From positions 1 to 43,180 of the forward strand of contig CAUDNR010004399.1 of assembly GCA_958430865.1 (NCBI GenBank): 43,180 bases of DNA. Reading direction: 5' to 3'. The notes beneath the pieces are model-generated. The model was given only the letters and a program-made list of their open reading frames with translations. It ran no database searches and was not told where the DNA came from. The translations under genes and the position numbers were made by a program. The DNA is from Entrophospora sp. SA101 (lineage: Eukaryota > Glomeromycota > Glomeromycetes > Entrophosporales > Entrophosporaceae). The first letter of the stretch is position 1, and every line of letters starts with the position of its first letter. Positions 33,679 to 43,180 of the stretch are shown here, in pieces.

Positions 33679-36405
33679 ATGGAGAATATCAATAATGGTG
33701 ACAATGATGTTGAAAAAATACATAATTGCTCAACTGTAAAAAAACTATTGTCAGATGGTGCAGATCCTAATGTTCAAAATGAAAATGGTGAAACTCCATT
33801 ACATATTGCTGCAAAAAATGGTTCATTAGAATGTATTAAGATATTGTTAAGTTTGGATAATGATGATGATGATGTCGACAATGATGGCAATGAATTAAAA
33901 TTAAATGATAATAATAGTGGTGTTGTTAATGGAGAGTACTTGAGAATAAAAGCAAATACTGAAATTAAAGAAAATCTTTATGGCCAGACTCCTTTATTTT
34001 TAGCAGGTAATCAAAAAAAATTTATATATATATCACATACATCATCAACATCAACATCATATATATTTGGGGCCTTTTCAATAGAAACAAGGACAATGTC
34101 AAAAATTATGATTTTGAATTAATAAAAACAATAGAAAACAAATGCAGACCTTTTTTTCAAAACATCATTTTCAATGTTGTCCTTGTTTCTATTGAAAAGA
34201 CCTCATATCATCATCATCATCACCACCATCATCGTCATCATCACCATCATCATGATCCTCACCATTAATTATTTTATTAATAGTCATCGAAGGGCATGTA
34301 GAAGCTGTTAAACTTTTATTAGAGGCTAAAGCTAATCCAAACGTTAAAGATGATTCTGGATTAACACCTTATGCATATTCAATTCTTCATGGTCATATTG
34401 AATTAAAAAATCTTCTTCATCCATTAACTACAATTTCTGAATTTGAACCTCACTCATCATCACCAACCTCAAATAACAAAGCATCCGATTCTAAACAATC
34501 ATTATTAGAAGAAGAGGGACAATATGTTACTAAAGAAGTTTTAGTTGGCCATAAGTATCTAAAAACTCAATCCATGATAATTGTTACATTGGGAAATACT
34601 GACATTCGTAAAGGTGTGACTTCAGTACAATTATATGATAAAAAGCTACCATCATCCAATCTATTTTCATTTGTGTCAATGTCACTTGTAATATCTGCTG
34701 AAAATGCCACTGGTGAACCATCTGTTGTAGAACTTTCAAGTATATCAACAGATCCTATAATTTTTCATGCAACCAATCCTGGAGATGTCATCTTAACATT
34801 TGACATAATGCCAACATATGGTGCAAAAAAACAACTTATTGGACGTGCTACAGCATTACTATCATCATTTGTTAAACCATCTTCATTGTCATCACCTGAT
34901 TCAATTCATGCCTCGTTGACATGCTCAACAACAATTCCTATAATCAGCACTCAAGGACTTGATTTAATAGGCGAAGTCATGTTTGAAGTTTTGGTTGTCA
35001 ACCCATTTAAACATCCTAAAATGATGCTTGATAAAAGAAACACATTTCATAGATCGTTCACCACTACAGTAATTGGTCATCGTGGCATGGGTGCTAATAC
35101 TGTTACACCAAGTTTGCAGTTGGGAGAAAATACTTTAATAAGTTTTATCACCGCTGCATCACTTGGAGCTGAATATGTTGAATTCGGTATGTTCCTTTTT
35201 ACTATAATCATCATCATTATAATCATAATACATTCATTTATTTTTTATAATTTTCTTTTCATTCAAATACATACATATATAGACATACAACTTACAAAAG
35301 ATCACGTCCCAGTCATTTATCATGATTGGACTTTCAGTGAATCAGGCTATGATATTCCCATTCATGAAGTGACTCTTGGACAATTTCTTAATTTTAAAAA
35401 GAAAGAGCTTTCCTCAAAAGGAAATGATAACAACAACAAACTTGATATTGATAATTTTTTAATACAAGATCGTAAAATTATTGAAGAATTCATTCATCCA
35501 TCATCAAATACCAATAGTAACAACAATAGTATTGGTATTGATATTAGTGGTAACAGCAGCAGTACCAATAATGCAATAATATTAAAAAAGCATAATAGTA
35601 CAAGTTCTCTTGACTCATATAACAATTTGAATATTAATACTGAAATAAAGTTTAAAGGTAATAGTGCCGGTTCAATTCAAGCACCATTTGCAACATTGGC
35701 TGAAACTTTTAAGGTAATTCCGATAATATTAGTAATATATTAAATATAATGTATAATAAAGATGATTGAATGAAATAATTCCTTTTATAGAAAGTTCCCA
35801 TCAACATTGGTTTCAATATAGAAGTGAAATATCCAATGATCGATGAATCTGAATGTGAAAATTTATCACCATTCCATACCGAATTGAATTTTTTTATCGA
35901 CACCATATTGCATTGTGTTTATGAAAATGCACAGCAAGATCGTAATATAATATTTTCATCATTCCACCCAAGTGTTTGTCTAATGTTGGCTTTCAAACAA
36001 CCAAATTATCCGATTTTTTTCTTAACAGATGCTGGATATACAAAGATGGCCGATGCTAGGTGCAATTCGATTCACGAGGCTATCAAATTTGCTAAATTCT
36101 TTGATTTGTCAGGAATTGTTACGTTAAATACACCAATTCTAGAGGCACCTGAATTGGTCAGGACAATCAAGAAAACTGGCCTGTTGTTGTTTACATATGG
36201 AAAGTTGAACAATAATGTAGAGAATGTAAAATTGCAAAGAAAAGCTGGCGTTGATGCTGTTATTGTGGTAATTTTATTTTTTTATTTAATTAATTATTGA
36301 TGATGATCAATCAACATGATTATTAATTTAATTATTTATTAATTGATGAATTAGGATTCAGTTTTGGCAGTTAGAAATGGTTTGCGGAAAAATGAACACG
36401 AGTAA
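33679..36405 (+). CDS. GDE1: Gde1-like glycerophosphodiester phosphodiesterase (ankyrin + GDPD)
   Basis: Five exons, 33679-34006, 34284-35186, 35283-35713, 35791-36267 and 36355-36405, sum to 2190 nt (729 residues). Ankyrin repeats come first: GADPNVQNENGETPLHIAAK, then EGHVEAVKLLLEAKANPNV. A beta-rich middle region (residues about 190-360) resembles that of fungal Gde1. The GDPD catalytic domain follows with GHRGMGAN, ENT, AEYVEFDIQLTKD, VPVIYHD and FNIEVKYP, so the catalytic His pair and metal-binding Glu/Asp are present. The enzyme cleaves glycerophosphocholine to choline and glycerol-3-phosphate and is tied to phosphate supply in yeast. A low-complexity Asn/Ser insert (about residues 470-540) splits the domain. 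The usual N-terminal SPX domain is not found upstream; a TTTTAG acceptor-like sequence directly precedes the start codon, so a 5' exon cannot be excluded. Confidence 0.88.
34007..34283 (+). other. GDE1 intron 1 carrying a long hairpin
   Basis: The 277-nt intron (gtaatc to ttaatag) is several times longer than its neighbours. 34071-34096 and 34177-34202 are inverted copies (25 of 26 match, core TTTTCAATAGAAACAAGGAC), and similarity extends to about 50 bp per arm. The hairpin sits in an ATC/CAT microsatellite on both sides. This looks like a miniature element inserted in the intron. Confidence 0.75.
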
Positions 36406-36756
36406 AATAATGAAGAATAATTGTGAAATTATATATACACATAAACAACTTTTCAATTTCTCATATTTTATTTGTTTGTTTGTTTTTATTTTATCTATTA
36501 TCTGTGTTGTATATTAGAGAAAATTTTGTATAATAGTATTTATTGTATTTTTAATTATTTATTATTTTTATTTGAAAATTTTTGAATAAATATATTAAAT
36601 TTTTTTTTATAGAATAACATTTTAAATTAAAGAATAAAAGTTTTCTATAACAAAAAAATAAATAATTAAATATTATTATAATAAAAGATATCTATTATTT
36701 TTATTTTTTTTACTTTTAGATTATTATTATTTATTTGGCTAATTTATTTATACATT
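36406..36756. other. Convergent 3' ends of GDE1 and the ITC1-like gene
   Basis: 350 bp of very AT-rich DNA that must contain both 3' untranslated regions. No coding signal. Confidence 0.4.
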
Positions 36757-37950
36757 TCATGACTGTGAAGAAAGTACTGCATTAGTAATTTGTACTCGTT
36801 TACTTCTCACTTCAATTGTCATACAAGGTGTGGTCAAATCCTATAAATAATTTATTTATTTAAAACAAATAACAAACTAATATATATTGTAATCACTAAG
36901 GTATAATTGATCAATCTTACCTGTTTCCTTTTCATTAAACAAGCCGAAAGTTCTTGATAGTGATTTAAAAGTTTATTCTTCAATACAGATTCTCTGTTCA
37001 CTTTTGTGTTAAGCCATTTCATCAATTGATCAATCTAAATAAATAAATTAATGAATAAGTAAATAGATTAATAGAAATCCCAATTACACAAGTATATATC
37101 AAAAAAATATTTGAAGAATTACTAACATCTGATACGTCTTCATAGTAACCCCATTGTCAAAATTCATACCTGAATCTTCAGCTTTTTTTCTTTTGTAATA
37201 ATGGTGCACATCTCTATCAGTTAACATTCTCAAATCTTGTTCCTGGGGAACTTGTACCCAAATTTTACCTGTACCATATTTTTCTCCAACTGTTATACCC
37301 AAACCATCAAAATAAAAATACTTGTTATAAAATCTATCATATCCTAAAGGTATAGAATGAGGCATTACATATTTTTTCTTGTCTTTTTCAATTTGTTCTT
37401 CCTAATTTTATCAATTATTTTTTTATTAAAAAAAGGATCTATAAAAACGATAACTTTTAGAAACATTATCCTTCTTTGATATACCTTTCTTTGTAATGAT
37501 ATTTCTTCATCTTTGAGTTGTTTTAGGATTGAAGCCTTGTCATATTTTTTTTCAGTCGGTTTTTTATGTCAGAACTCCCACTTTTCTTGGATTCAAAATT
37601 GGCATAATACCTTGTGCAATTTGACCAATGGAAGATGTGCTAATTTTAACAACAATAATAAAAAATGAAAATATGTAAAAGTGTCTCGTTAAACAACAAG
37701 AACGACTAATGATAATGATGATGGTGATGATGATAAAAGCATTTGATTTTGATATATGTTTCCTTACATCTGTCTTTTTTCCCTTAAAGTTTCATTTTTC
37801 TCTTTATTTAAATCAGCTCTCTTTTCAACAGAATTTTCGATGTGCTCGTGAACAATTGATGTTTTTGTGGCTGTGCTAACCAAAAGATCCAAAATTTGTA
37901 ACTTGGAGGTAATATCATAAATCAAATTTTCATTCATCGTCTCTATGAAT
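36757..37950 (-). pseudogene. ITC1/ACF1-like chromatin-remodelling subunit, 5'-truncated and frameshifted
   Basis: Exons on the minus strand (about 37950-37780, 37650-37485, 37401-37127, 37034-36921 and 36840-36757) encode the C-terminal region of an Itc1/Acf1/BAZ-type ISWI partner. Diagnostic: VMPHSIPLGYDRFYNKYFYF, GTGKIWVQVPQEQDLRMLTD, and across the next intron IDQLMKWLNTKVN and HYQELSACLMKRKQ, then a normal stop at 36759-36757. The WAC and DDT domains should precede, but at 37955 the coding sequence ends in simple-sequence DNA. Frames change near 37160 (FDN to GYYEDV) and near 37600, so even this part is broken. ISWI complexes with this subunit space nucleosomes. Probably dead, unless the frame changes are sequencing errors. 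Confidence 0.7.
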
Positions 37951-37954
37951 GCCT

Positions 37955-38284
37955 ATTCCTTCTGATACAAATCCTTTGAAATATTTGTTTATTTGAATTA
38001 TTACTCGTTTTATTTGAATTATTCGAATCATTTATTTTATTCGAATCATTTTTTTATATTTATTTGGATCATTTGTTTATTCGAATTATTTGATTTATTC
38101 ATTTTATTCATTTATTCATTTTATTCATTTATTCTTTATTCGAATCATTGTTTTATCTAAATCATTTGTTTTATCTGTGTTTAGATTTTACCTTTGTTTT
38201 ATTTGAGCCATTTGTTTTATTCGAGTCGTTTGTTTTGTTCATTTATTTGTTTTGTTCATTTATTTGTTTTATTCATTTTATTTG
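37955..38284. repeat. AT-rich minisatellite of TTTATTCGAATCATTTG-like units
   Basis: Irregular tandem repetition of short units such as TTTATTCGAATCATTTGTTT and TTTTATTCATTTATTC. It fills the gap between the truncated ITC1-like gene and the duplicated NTF2-gene fragment, whose edge is at 38285. Confidence 0.75.
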
Positions 38285-38644
38285 TAGGCGGCTCATCATG
38301 ATTACTCATCAATCCCAAGACTTGAATAAGAATTCCATCATCTTTTGAAGCTTGACAATCGACATTTGTCACAGCAACCTTACAATTATTAAAATTTAAT
38401 GATTTAATTTTCTCGTTGATTTCCTGTTATTTATGAAAAGAAATGTTTATTAATATTTGTGTATTCCTTAAAAAATTATTCGACATGTTCATCTTCTTTA
38501 TGTTAGAATTATAACATTAAATATTATTAAAGAATCTCAATTTTTAATTCAAATGTAAATATATAAATATGTACATAAACTAAATCGTAACAAGTTTTAT
38601 TTTAATAAATATATGGTATATTTAAGTATTAATTAAACACCAAC

Positions 38645-38887
38645 CTTTTCACCAATCAGAGTTCTTACTTGTTCACCCTCACTTCCATGAATAAAATGAG
38701 AAGCTTGACCGTAAAAACAATGAAGTCGATTGGGTTCTTTATGTAAAAAGGTGTAATATTCTTGAACAAATATCCAACCAACTTCACTAATGTCACGAGG
38801 AGTAGTACGTGAAGTTTTAACTTTTTCATTATTAGTAAGAGATTCTACAGTAGCAACAATAGATGCGCAGTTGGTTAAATCTGCCAT
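38645..38887 (-). pseudogene. Duplicated first exon of the NTF2/RRM gene
   Basis: Encodes the same residues as 22851-22609 (MADLTNCASIVATVESLT, then the start of the NTF2 domain). Exon 2 in this copy runs from 38423 to 38285 and stops at the repeat edge, so the linker and RRM are absent. Confidence 0.85.
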
Positions 38888-39213
38888 ATTATTACGATTT
38901 GTAAAAAAAATCAGGAAATTTCAAATATGGGACGAACAAAACCCAACAAGGTGAACATTATGTCACAAAGAATTTTCAGGGTTCAAAATTTGGCAAATTT
39001 TGCAATTCCATTTATTTATTTGTTTCTTGTTCTATAATAAGTTTTTAATTACCAGATAGAATAATTGGCATAATTAATATTAGATAAGCTGGGGTTGTTT
39101 TCAGAGTTCCTTTTTTTCTCTATATTTTCCTAGCAGGTTTCTTTAATTTCTGAAAAATTTGCTTGTTCAATACCAGTCATTTTGCCTATTAAATGTTAAT
39201 TCGCAAATAATAT

Positions 39214-39600
39214 AGTGCAGGACATCTATAACGGTCAATGATTATCACATGATTTTAAAAGCTTATAACTCCTTATTAAAAAAATTAAAAAAAAAAATAA
39301 ACCGATAAAATTAAAGCTAAAGACCTAAGCTTCATTTCCATCGGTTTACTTTTTCATTTTATTAGAAAAGTTTTGAGTTATAAGGCTTGAAAGTTAGAAC
39401 ATTTTATATATGTCTATATGTAAATTGTAAAATTTCGGAATGATATTCCCTTGTGGTTTCCTAAAAGGTTGATGATCGGCTTAAAAATTTTCCGTGATAC
39501 AGACAATCTTTCCAATAAAAGGAATATGATTACTTAAATTAGAAAGATCTTCTAAAATTTTAAGTTTCGGACTATTGACCATTATAGATGTCCTGCACTG
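39214..39600. mobile_element. Second copy of the 387-bp Tc1/mariner-type MITE
   Basis: Same as 23178-23564, carried within the direct repeat. The right end keeps CCTGCACTG followed by TA. The left TA (39212-39213) is the one inherited from the source locus. The duplicated segment ends exactly here. Confidence 0.85.
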
Positions 39601-39831
39601 TAATATCTTGGTTTTGCGGATATCTCGATGGTGGACATTCATGTTGCACTAATTTTTTATGTCGTGTAATGTAATTTTAAAGTAAAAAAACTATGTGCTC
39701 AATTAAAGTGGCGACACATTGACGCGTGACACGTACTGTAACTTTACAGAGATATTCTTTAACGTTTTTTAAACTTAATTCCAGCTGCATCCGTCGGCAT
39801 CCGCGATTTTGACATACTTTACTTAGTACTA

Positions 39832-39965
39832 TGGTGCACGTCACCTATAAACGTCAAAAATGGTCACCTGACTTTAAAAGTTTATAGCACAAAATTTTTA
39901 TTAACAAATTTCAAAATTTCGGACTAAAATTCTTTCCATAAAAAGTAAGTGATCGCTGATAATTT
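39832..39965. mobile_element. Fragment of a Tc1/mariner-type element related to the MITE
   Basis: TATGGTGCACGTCACCTATA, then GGTCACCTGACTTTAAAAGT, resembles the MITE end (GTGCAGGACATCTATAA, TCACATGATTTTAAAAG). It ends in AAGTAAGTGATCGCTGATAA, a motif also found at about 28438 (AGGTAAGTGATCGCTGACTA). Only one end is visible, so the element is partial or truncated by the next one. Confidence 0.5.
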
Positions 39966-39977
39966 TCATTGGTTTAT

Positions 39978-40195
39978 GTCGCACCTAAGGTTGCGGGAGA
40001 AATTCCTCCAGAAATCAATCGACAGAGTTTTGACAGGTTACATATTAATTGTTTATTAGAGTTTCAGCAGAGTTTCGCATTTGGGGTTTTCACCAATCAT
40101 CAGAGTTTTGACAGGTTACACATTAATTGTTCATTAGAGTTTAGACAGAGTTTCGACAGTCATTAAGAGGTTTCGCCCACAACCTTAGTCGCACC
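39978..40195. mobile_element. 218-bp MITE with internal tandem repeat
   Basis: Ends are inverted: GTCGCACCTAAGGTTGCGGG at the left, and the reverse complement of the right end reads GTGCGACTAAGGTTGTGGGC. Inside, a unit of about 78 bp beginning CAGAGTTTTGACAGGTTACA occurs at 40023 and 40101. The chance open frame here (39969-40166) has no protein features. Confidence 0.65.
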
Positions 40196-40238
40196 AATAA
40201 AAATATCCATTTTTTTTTAATATTATTCATTTTATAAA

Positions 40239-42945
40239 ATGCCAAGACCATCTAAAAGAAAATTGCACACAAGAAACCTAGTAAATAGTAAAGAAAGAAA
40301 TTCTAATGGAACTTTTGGTATTAAAAAAACAAAAGAATTGAATGATTCTTCAGTAGAAGCTCTCAAACATGGTGACAATGATATTATCTGTGAAGAAAAA
40401 GACATAAAACAAATAGAATCAGATGATTCTTTGATAAAAATTCTTGATGATGAGGTTGAATGGGGTGATGATGATGATGATGATGATGGTGACTTGGAAG
40501 AAGATAATATAGAACAAGAAAAAAATATTTACAAATATTTAATTAATAAACCATTGGAGTTAAAATGGACTGATGGTGCTTCATTAGAAAAGCAAAAGAG
40601 AGGCAAGTATATGAAAGGCAAGACTCCAAATTCTACTTAACAAATATGGTCCAAGTGGTACTTTTACTAAAGCAACTGAAGGAAGTCAAAAGATTACTGT
40701 TTTTTTCAATCTAAAGAATCTGAAAATTTACCTGGTGACTGGGAAAAGATTATGGATGATGAAGGTGATGAAGATAATGAAGATAATGAATGGGGGAAAA
40801 AAAATATATTTGAAAAAATAGAATTTTTGAAAAATGAATTAACAGATGGTAAAAATAATATGGCTTTTTCTGAATACAAAATAAATTCTAGCTTAGAAGC
40901 AGCACAAATAGTTTTTATTGACCCTGCACCACTCTCAAACATGGTGACAATGATATTATCTGTGAAGAAAAAGACATAAAACAAATAGAATCAGATGATT
41001 CTTTGATAAAAATTCTTGATGATGAGGTTGAATGGGGTGATGATGATGATGATGATGATGGTGACTTGGAAGAAGATAATATAGAACAAGAAAAAAATAT
41101 TTACAAATATTTAATTAATAAACCATTGGAGTTAAAATGGACTGATGGTGCTTCATTAGAAAAGCAAAAGAGAGGCAAGTATATGAAAGGCAAGACTCCA
41201 AATTCTACTTAACAAATATGGTCCAAGTGGTACTTTTACTAAAGCAACTGAAGGAAGTCAAAAGATTACTGTTTTTTTCAATCTAAAGAATCTGAAAATT
41301 TACCTGGTGACTGGGAAAAGATTATGGATGATGAAGGTGATGAAGATAATGAAGATAATGAATGGGGGAAAAAAAATATATTTGAAAAAATAGAATTTTT
41401 GAAAAATGAATTAACAGATGGTAAAAATAATATGGCTTTTTCTGAATACAAAATAAATTCTAGCTTAGAAGCAGCACAAATAGTTTTTATTGACCCTGCA
41501 CCATGTAAGTCAAGAACAGTAAGATATTGGGCATCATATTGGTTATCAAATAAATCAATTCCTATTAGTAAACAAGATAAGCATAAAAAAATTATCAGAT
41601 TAATTGATGATGAGGATATTGCTGAAAAATCTCATTTATGGATAAGAAGTCAAGGAGGAACAACAACACCAACAAAGTTTAAAGAATTCATTGAGCAAAA
41701 TTTGCTATTAGATACTGGAACTACTAAAAAGAGCATGAGTATTACTACAGCCTCAAGATGGTTGAATGTATTAGGTTATACTTTTAAGCAAAATCATCAG
41801 GATATATATTATGATGGTCGTCATGAAAGGCCAGATGTTGTCAAATATAGAAAAAAAATTTTAGAAGAAATATTTAATTATGAAAAGTATATGACAACAT
41901 TTGATGATGAAACCTTAGAACCAATTCCTCCAATTCTTAGTCCTGATAAGAAGGAAACAATATTAGTTACTCATGATGAGTGCATCTTTTACTCTAATGA
42001 TGGAAAGAGAGGAGCTTGGGCAAGGGATGGTGAATTGCCATTGAAAAAAAAGGGCAATGGAAGATGTATTATGGTAAGTGAGTTTTTAACCGAGATTCAT
42101 GGGAGATTATGTTTAAACCAGGATCAAATTATAGATAACCCAGATGTTCCTGAGGAAGCAAAAACAATTTTGAAACCAGGAAAAAATCATGAAGGCTATT
42201 GGAAAAGTGATGATTTAGTAGGACAAGTTGAATTAAAAGCCATTCCAATTTTTGAAATTCTCTTTCCTAATTGCATTGCTCTATTTGCATTTGACAATTC
42301 CACTAATCATGCTTCTTACAAGGAAGATGCTCTTGTTGTTAATAGGATGAATTTAAGTCCAGGTGGAAAAAAACCTAAAATAAGAAATACAACCTTTGGA
42401 CCTAACAATACATTACAACATATGGTATTTGAAGATGGAACACCAAAAGGAATGAGACAAGTATTATTTGAAAGGGGACTGTGGAGAGATGATTTATTAG
42501 CAGACTGCAAATTATGTAAAGGTAAAGGTAAAGTTTTAGATGAAAATAGGGTAGATTGTTGTGCAAGAAGAATTCTTTCAATGCAGCCTGATTTTAAAAA
42601 TCAGAAGTGTGCATTGGAAGAAGCTATTTTAGAAGCAGGAAACTTATGCATCTTTTACCCCAAATTTCATTGTGAGTTAAACTTTATTGTGGTAAAGCAA
42701 AAAAATACACTTGAGAGAAGTGTGATTATACATGGGAGGGTTTAATAAATACTGTTCCAGAAGCTCTAAATTCAATAGATGTAATAACAATTAGAAGATT
42801 TGCAAGGAAATCATGGAGATACATGGATCTATATAGGAATGGAATTATTGGAAAGTTGGCAGAGTATGCTGTCAAAAAATATAGATCACATAGAAGAATT
42901 TCAGAGTATATTATTCAGGAATTAAATAATATAAAATTGACTTAA
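40239..42945 (+). pseudogene. Tc1/mariner-related DDE transposase gene, inactivated
   Basis: Start MPRPSKRKLHTRNL at 40239, a basic N-terminus. An acidic linker (EWGDDDDDDDGDLEEDN) follows, then a helix-rich DNA-binding part (YWASYWLSNKSI, SRWLNVLGYTFK) and an RNase H-like core: first Asp in VTHDECIFYSND, second in LFAFDNSTNHAS, third acid expected in HCELNFIE. A long insert with CKLCKGKGK and a CC pair separates the last two. Inactivation: the frame breaks after GKTPNST (40640) and again near 40705, a 572-bp tandem duplication (40360-41503) repeats this part, the third catalytic site is lost by a small deletion near 42685 (HCELNFI is followed by an out-of-frame VVKQKN), and TGA replaces a probable CGA near 42711. 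The C-terminus IRRFARKSWRYMDLYRNG continues in another frame to a stop at 42943-42945. Confidence 0.8.
40360..41503. repeat. Tandem duplication, two 572-bp units, inside the transposase gene
   Basis: 40360-40931 and 40932-41503 look identical. The unit is not a multiple of three, so duplication itself shifts the frame. Both units carry the same two frame breaks. Confidence 0.95.
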
Positions 42946-43180
42946 TTTTTTATTTGATTTGATTATTATTCTTTTCTTTTTTAACTATTTTTTTTACTAT
43001 AATATTTTAACTAATTTTAAATTATTAAAAAATGAACCATTAGAGTATCTGTCAAATGATTTGACATATGGTGCGCGAAGCCTATAACCACCATTTTTGC
43101 ACATGATTTTTGAAAGAATAGAAGTCCGTTTCTGTTGATCCTTTTTTAAAAATAACTCTGTTATTGCATAGATTGAGACT
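42946..43180. other. 3' flank of transposase with a possible further element end
   Basis: TATGGTGCGCGAAGCCTATAA near 43067 resembles the MITE-type end at 39832 in the same orientation, so it may start another element rather than close this one. The window stops before anything pairs with it. Confidence 0.4.

Larger units (their letters stand above)
38285..39602. repeat. 1318-bp direct repeat, copy 2 (transposed gene fragment + MITE)
   Basis: Identical as far as I can see to 22249-23566. It holds a partial exon 2, intron 1, the complete exon 1 (38887-38645, minus strand) and upstream region of the NTF2/RRM gene, and a full MITE copy (39214-39600). Both edges are TA (38285-38286 and 39601-39602). 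Exon 1 could still be transcribed from the copied promoter, but exon 2 breaks off after about 45 codons into the minisatellite, so only a truncated NTF2 fragment could be made. Confidence 0.95.

Noticed and set aside
28711..36405. GUT1 and GDE1 as a glycerol-3-phosphate gene cluster
   Set aside because: Both products feed the same metabolite, but they are about 3 kb apart with dead genes and transposons between, and no shared regulatory motif is visible.
37099..37365. An intact small gene starting MPHSIPLGYDRF
   Set aside because: It is an internal exon of the ITC1-like gene; the methionine is in the middle of the conserved block and the frame leaves the family sequence near 37160.
39969..40166. 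65-codon open frame with repeated FDRLHINC
   Set aside because: Produced by the 78-bp tandem units of a MITE, not a protein gene.
40706..40984. Minus-strand open frame opposite the transposase
   Set aside because: Shadow of the acidic, low-complexity coding strand.

Overview
The window looks like nuclear DNA of an intron-dense, strongly AT-rich, transposon-littered fungus. Genes are cut into many short exons by small GT-AG introns. Gene families such as STT4, POL3, SFC1, GUT1, GDE1 and ITC1 are fungal in character. The TE families and the AT bias recall arbuscular mycorrhizal fungi (Glomeromycotina, Rhizophagus-like); that placement is inference from memory and was not searched.

Layout. 1-8381: one STT4-type phosphatidylinositol 4-kinase gene folded into a palindrome. 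Its middle/C-terminal part runs on + (1-3652), its N-terminal part on - (8381-3603), and 1.09 kb is present in both arms (1-1091 inverted at 3627-4717). The kinase domain is absent. 8450-11650: a foldback element and decayed DNA with a dead glutathione peroxidase. 11656-16822 (+): complete POL3 (DNA polymerase delta catalytic subunit) in 27 exons, with a U12-type AT-AC intron and a GC-AG intron. 16823-19870: gene graveyard with a 609-bp non-autonomous hAT element, a Tc1-like transposase relic and a URA3 pseudogene. 22851-19873 (-): G3BP/Nxt3-like NTF2+RRM protein. 23178-23564: Tc1/mariner-type MITE. 24118-24600: TE protein relic. 26477-25269 (-): succinate/fumarate mitochondrial carrier. 28711-30429 (+): glycerol kinase. 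30670-31784 (+): eIF5-mimic (BZW) pseudogene. 32047-33068: nested transposon relics, including a 56-bp hAT mini-MITE with perfect 8-bp target duplications. 33679-36405 (+): GDE1-like glycerophosphodiesterase without an SPX domain. 37950-36757 (-): 5'-truncated, frameshifted ITC1-like gene. 38285-39602: an exact copy of the 5' end of the G3BP-like gene plus the adjacent MITE, bounded by TA on both sides. 39832-43180: more MITEs and a dead DDE transposase gene with a 572-bp internal tandem duplication.

Five gene models (POL3, G3BP-like, SFC1, GUT1, GDE1) splice to lengths divisible by three with intact motifs and are probably functional. POL3 serves replication, the G3BP-like protein RNA granules or deubiquitination, SFC1 carbon transport, and GUT1 and GDE1 both yield glycerol-3-phosphate. 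No operon-like logic is expected. The most notable signals are the U12 intron, the STT4 palindrome, the TA-bounded gene-fragment duplication next to a mariner MITE, and the nested miniature hAT element.
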